A stretch of 57,831 bases of DNA from assembly GCA_902535155.1 (NCBI GenBank), contig CACASB010000004.1:1-57831 (forward strand), given 5' to 3'. The DNA is from an uncultured Pelagibacteraceae bacterium. GTDB lineage: Bacteria; Pseudomonadota; Alphaproteobacteria; Pelagibacterales; Pelagibacteraceae. The position numbers and the translations under genes are program-made. Positions 55,921 through 57,831 of the stretch are shown one piece after another; the first letter of the stretch is position 1, and each line of letters opens with the position of its first letter. The notes beneath the pieces were generated by a model. It searched no databases, was not told where the DNA came from, and worked only from the letters and a program-made list of their open reading frames with translations.

Positions 55921-57696
55921 TTAATTAATATTTTGCTCTTTTTTTAGCCTTCTGATTTCATCAAAAGTAGTTTGATTGAAATCTTTGGCAAATTTTGATT
56001 CTAACTCCTGAATTCTCAGTTCAAGACTATAAGTTTTAAGATCTTTTTTTATATCTTCAAAAATTTCAACTAATTTAGAATGATTTTCATCGTTTTTTTT
56101 AACGATATGTTTGACTGTAGCAAATTTATTAATTTTATCTAAGTATTTATTATCAATAATGATATCATTAAAATTCCTATCTTTTAATGATTGCTCAATT
56201 AGTTGAAAAAGAATTTTATTCTCTTCTGAAAAAAATAACACATCATTAAATAGGTCTAAACGATGAAAAAAAAAATCTAGATTATTTAAAATTATGTACA
56301 ACATTGAGAATTCTTTAATTTCAATAGAATTAAACTTTTGTGTCTCCTTATAAATATTTTTTGTTATTTCCAGTGATTTCGTATTTTTAGGTTTGTAATT
56401 TTTTTGGTTAAAATTAATTTTAGACGGAAGAAAATTTAATAGTTGATCTAAAAAATATCCTAAAACATATTTTTTAACAATATTATCAACAATAGTATTG
56501 GCTAAGTTTGTTAATTTTTTTTCAATCATGGCAAGTTCCGTGGGTGTTTTTTTGGAATTGTTTATGTAATGATTGAAAATAAACCTATGTATTTGTATTT
56601 TATTATCATCAGAATATTTTAAAAAATATTCTCTACCCTTGCTTTTTATAAAACTATCAGGATCTTCTCCATTAGGTAAAAATAAAAATGATATTTGCTT
56701 TTCAGGTTGTAAAAATTTTAAAGAATTTTCAGCTGCTCTTAAAGCTGCTTTGAAACCACTATCATCTCCATCAAAACAAATTATAATTTCTGGATAAAAT
56801 TGACCTAGTGATAAAACTTGTCTATTTGTAAGTGCAGTGCCGAGGTTCGCAACACAATTAAATATTTGATTATTATATAAACTTATAACATCCATATAAC
56901 CTTCAACTAAATAAACTTCATTATTCTTAATAGAAACTTTTCTTGCTTTATTTAAATTATAAAGATTGTTTCCTTTTTTAAAAAAATTTGTTTCCGGAGA
57001 ATTAATATATTTTGCTAATTTTTTATTGTCTTCAATTATTCGCCCTCCAATGGCTATTGGTTTACCTGTTAGAGAATAAATTGGAAAAATAAGTCTCCCT
57101 CTAAATCTGTCAACATATTCATTTTTTCTCTCATCTAAATAAAATAGGCCTGAGTCTTTTAAACTTTTTTCCTCAAATTGACTCTTCATATTTAAAAATG
57201 TTTTAGACTCAAATGGTACGTAGCCTAAACTAAATTCTTCAACAACTTTACTATCTAGACTTCTATTTTTTAAATAGTCCAGAATTTTATTATTTTGATA
57301 ATTTTTTGAAACTATATTTATTTTGTTACTTTTAATATAAGTTGCATATATTTCAGTATAGATATTCCAATCTTTTTCTCTTTGTTCATCTTGTTTAGTA
57401 AATCTGTGAGGTTGAATGCCAGCAAGATTTGCTAAACTCCTAACTGCTTCTCCAAATTTTAAATTTTGTGTTTTCATTAAAAAATCAAAAATATTTCCAT
57501 GTTCTCCAGTGCTAAAACAATGATAAAAACCTTTTTCATCGTTAATAGTAAATGAAGGAGTTTTTTCATTTTTAAAAGGAGATAAACCAACAAACTCTTT
57601 ACCCTTTTTTTTAATTGCTAAGTATTTAGACACAACGGTAGATACTTTTAGCCTTGATTTAATTTCTTCTAAATATTCTTTTGGATATTTCATCAT
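55921..57696 (-). CDS. dnaG: DNA primase DnaG
   Basis: Makes RNA primers for replication. The N-terminal CHC2 domain region (KKGKEFVGLSPFKNEKTPSF, then DEKGFYHCFSTGEHGNIFDF) keeps the fold pattern, but of the usual Cys-His-Cys-Cys ligands only Cys60 remains (Ser39, Lys42 and Thr63 replace the others). The RNA polymerase domain shows RGRLIFPIYSLTGKPIAIGG, YLVEGYMDVISLYN (TOPRIM Glu) and IICFDGDDSGFKAALRAAE (TOPRIM DxD). The C-terminal helicase-binding region is diverged. Length is 591. It starts 7 nt after the YqeY-like stop. Confidence 0.95.
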   Translation of the reverse strand: MMKYPKEYLEEIKSRLKVSTVVSKYLAIKKKGKEFVGLSPFKNEKTPSFTINDEKGFYHCFSTGEHGNIFDFLMKTQNLKFGEAVRSLANLAGIQPHRFTKQDEQREKDWNIYTEIYATYIKSNKINIVSKNYQNNKILDYLKNRSLDSKVVEEFSLGYVPFESKTFLNMKSQFEEKSLKDSGLFYLDERKNEYVDRFRGRLIFPIYSLTGKPIAIGGRIIEDNKKLAKYINSPETNFFKKGNNLYNLNKARKVSIKNNEVYLVEGYMDVISLYNNQIFNCVANLGTALTNRQVLSLGQFYPEIIICFDGDDSGFKAALRAAENSLKFLQPEKQISFLFLPNGEDPDSFIKSKGREYFLKYSDDNKIQIHRFIFNHYINNSKKTPTELAMIEKKLTNLANTIVDNIVKKYVLGYFLDQLLNFLPSKINFNQKNYKPKNTKSLEITKNIYKETQKFNSIEIKEFSMLYIILNNLDFFFHRLDLFNDVLFFSEENKILFQLIEQSLKDRNFNDIIIDNKYLDKINKFATVKHIVKKNDENHSKLVEIFEDIKKDLKTYSLELRIQELESKFAKDFNQTTFDEIRRLKKEQNIN

Positions 57697-57703
57697 AAAA
57701 TTA

Positions 57704-57831
57704 TTATTTATTTAAAAGTTCTTTCAATACCTTCCCAGCTAAAGAAAAATCTAATGTATCTGAATAGTTTTTTTTTAATTCCCCCATAACTTTGCCCATA
57801 TCCTTAATAGATAATGCTTTAGTGGAGTTAA
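57704..57831 (-). CDS. GatB/YqeY domain protein, C-terminal fragment
   Basis: The gene runs off the right edge; only the last 41 codons are present, ending in TAA at 57704-57706. The visible part ALSIKDMGKVMGELKKNY with DFSLAGKVLKELL matches the end of the GatB_Yqey family (SMKDMGKVMxxLKxxY...). YqeY proteins resemble the tail domain of amidotransferase GatB and may bind tRNA. The order yqeY-dnaG-rpoD is conserved in alphaproteobacteria. Confidence 0.85.
   Translation of the reverse strand, partial: NSTKALSIKDMGKVMGELKKNYSDTLDFSLAGKVLKELLNK

Overview
The window is 57.8 kb of very AT-rich, extremely compact bacterial chromosome. Gene families, gene order and signature operons are alphaproteobacterial: xseB-ispA-dxs, yebC next to the tol-pal cluster, gap-pgk-fba-thiE-efp-suhB, yqeY-dnaG-rpoD, split pntAA/pntAB/pntB, TrcR (DUF1013), and an alpha-type initiator tRNA. 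The low GC, near-zero intergenic space and an isolated 5S rRNA gene point to a streamlined marine bacterium of the SAR11 clade (Pelagibacterales, Candidatus Pelagibacter-like). This assignment is inferred from content and not tested by search.

Layout. 1-8.5 kb: 3' end of a YgfZ-type gene, a small cupin gene, tRNA-Leu(GAG), nadA-nadC, then on the minus strand sppA-glyQ-glyS-ppdK. 9.4-15.2 kb: isoprenoid and cofactor genes (ispB, pdxH, aroC, and xseB-ispA-dxs). 15.2-20.5 kb, mostly plus strand: Sua5, an ABC-2 exporter pair, an FkbM-type methyltransferase, tRNA-Arg(UCG) on the minus strand, rluD, rpoH. 20.5-36.2 kb, all minus strand: a long head-to-tail block from the coiled-coil/zapA pair through 5-FTHF cyclo-ligase, YmdB, yebC, a phage-type RuvC resolvase, tolQ-tolR-tolA-tolB-pal-cpoB, tilS, ftsH, folP, glmM, thiD and purA. 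36.2-44.5 kb, plus strand: tkt-gap-pgk-fba-thiE-efp-suhB, then rpmE, trcR, rpsU and tRNA-fMet. 44.5-48.4 kb, minus strand: a transaldolase-like gene, the transhydrogenase operon pntAA-pntAB-pntB, a 36-residue cytochrome-oxidase subunit IV-like gene, rpmJ and a lone 5S rRNA. 48.4-54.0 kb, minus strand: a surface-polysaccharide cluster (fcl, gmd, a polytopic membrane protein, a WecA-like transferase, a GT2 glycosyltransferase). 54.0-57.8 kb, minus strand: rpoD (split by a frameshift), dnaG and the end of a YqeY-like gene.

How the genes fit together. Most of the window is housekeeping. Cofactor genes (NAD, PLP, thiamine, folate, prenyl chains) are scattered among central genes. The tkt-gap-pgk-fba set plus ppdK supports a reversible or gluconeogenic triose pathway. 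Tol-Pal maintains the outer membrane. The only clearly accessory segment is the polysaccharide cluster wedged between the 5S gene and rpoD.

Most notable: rpoD is interrupted by a 1-nt frameshift in a six-A run; a phage-type RuvC nuclease occupies the ruvC position while ruvA, ruvB and ybgC are absent between it and tolQ; the 5S rRNA gene stands alone with its own promoter, 10 nt ahead of rpmJ; rpsU seems to start at ATT; and DnaG lacks three of its four zinc ligands. I found no mobile element, prophage or CRISPR array, and nothing that is convincingly an undescribed multi-gene system. No stretch over about 300 bases is without a gene; the longest empty one is 50370-50530.
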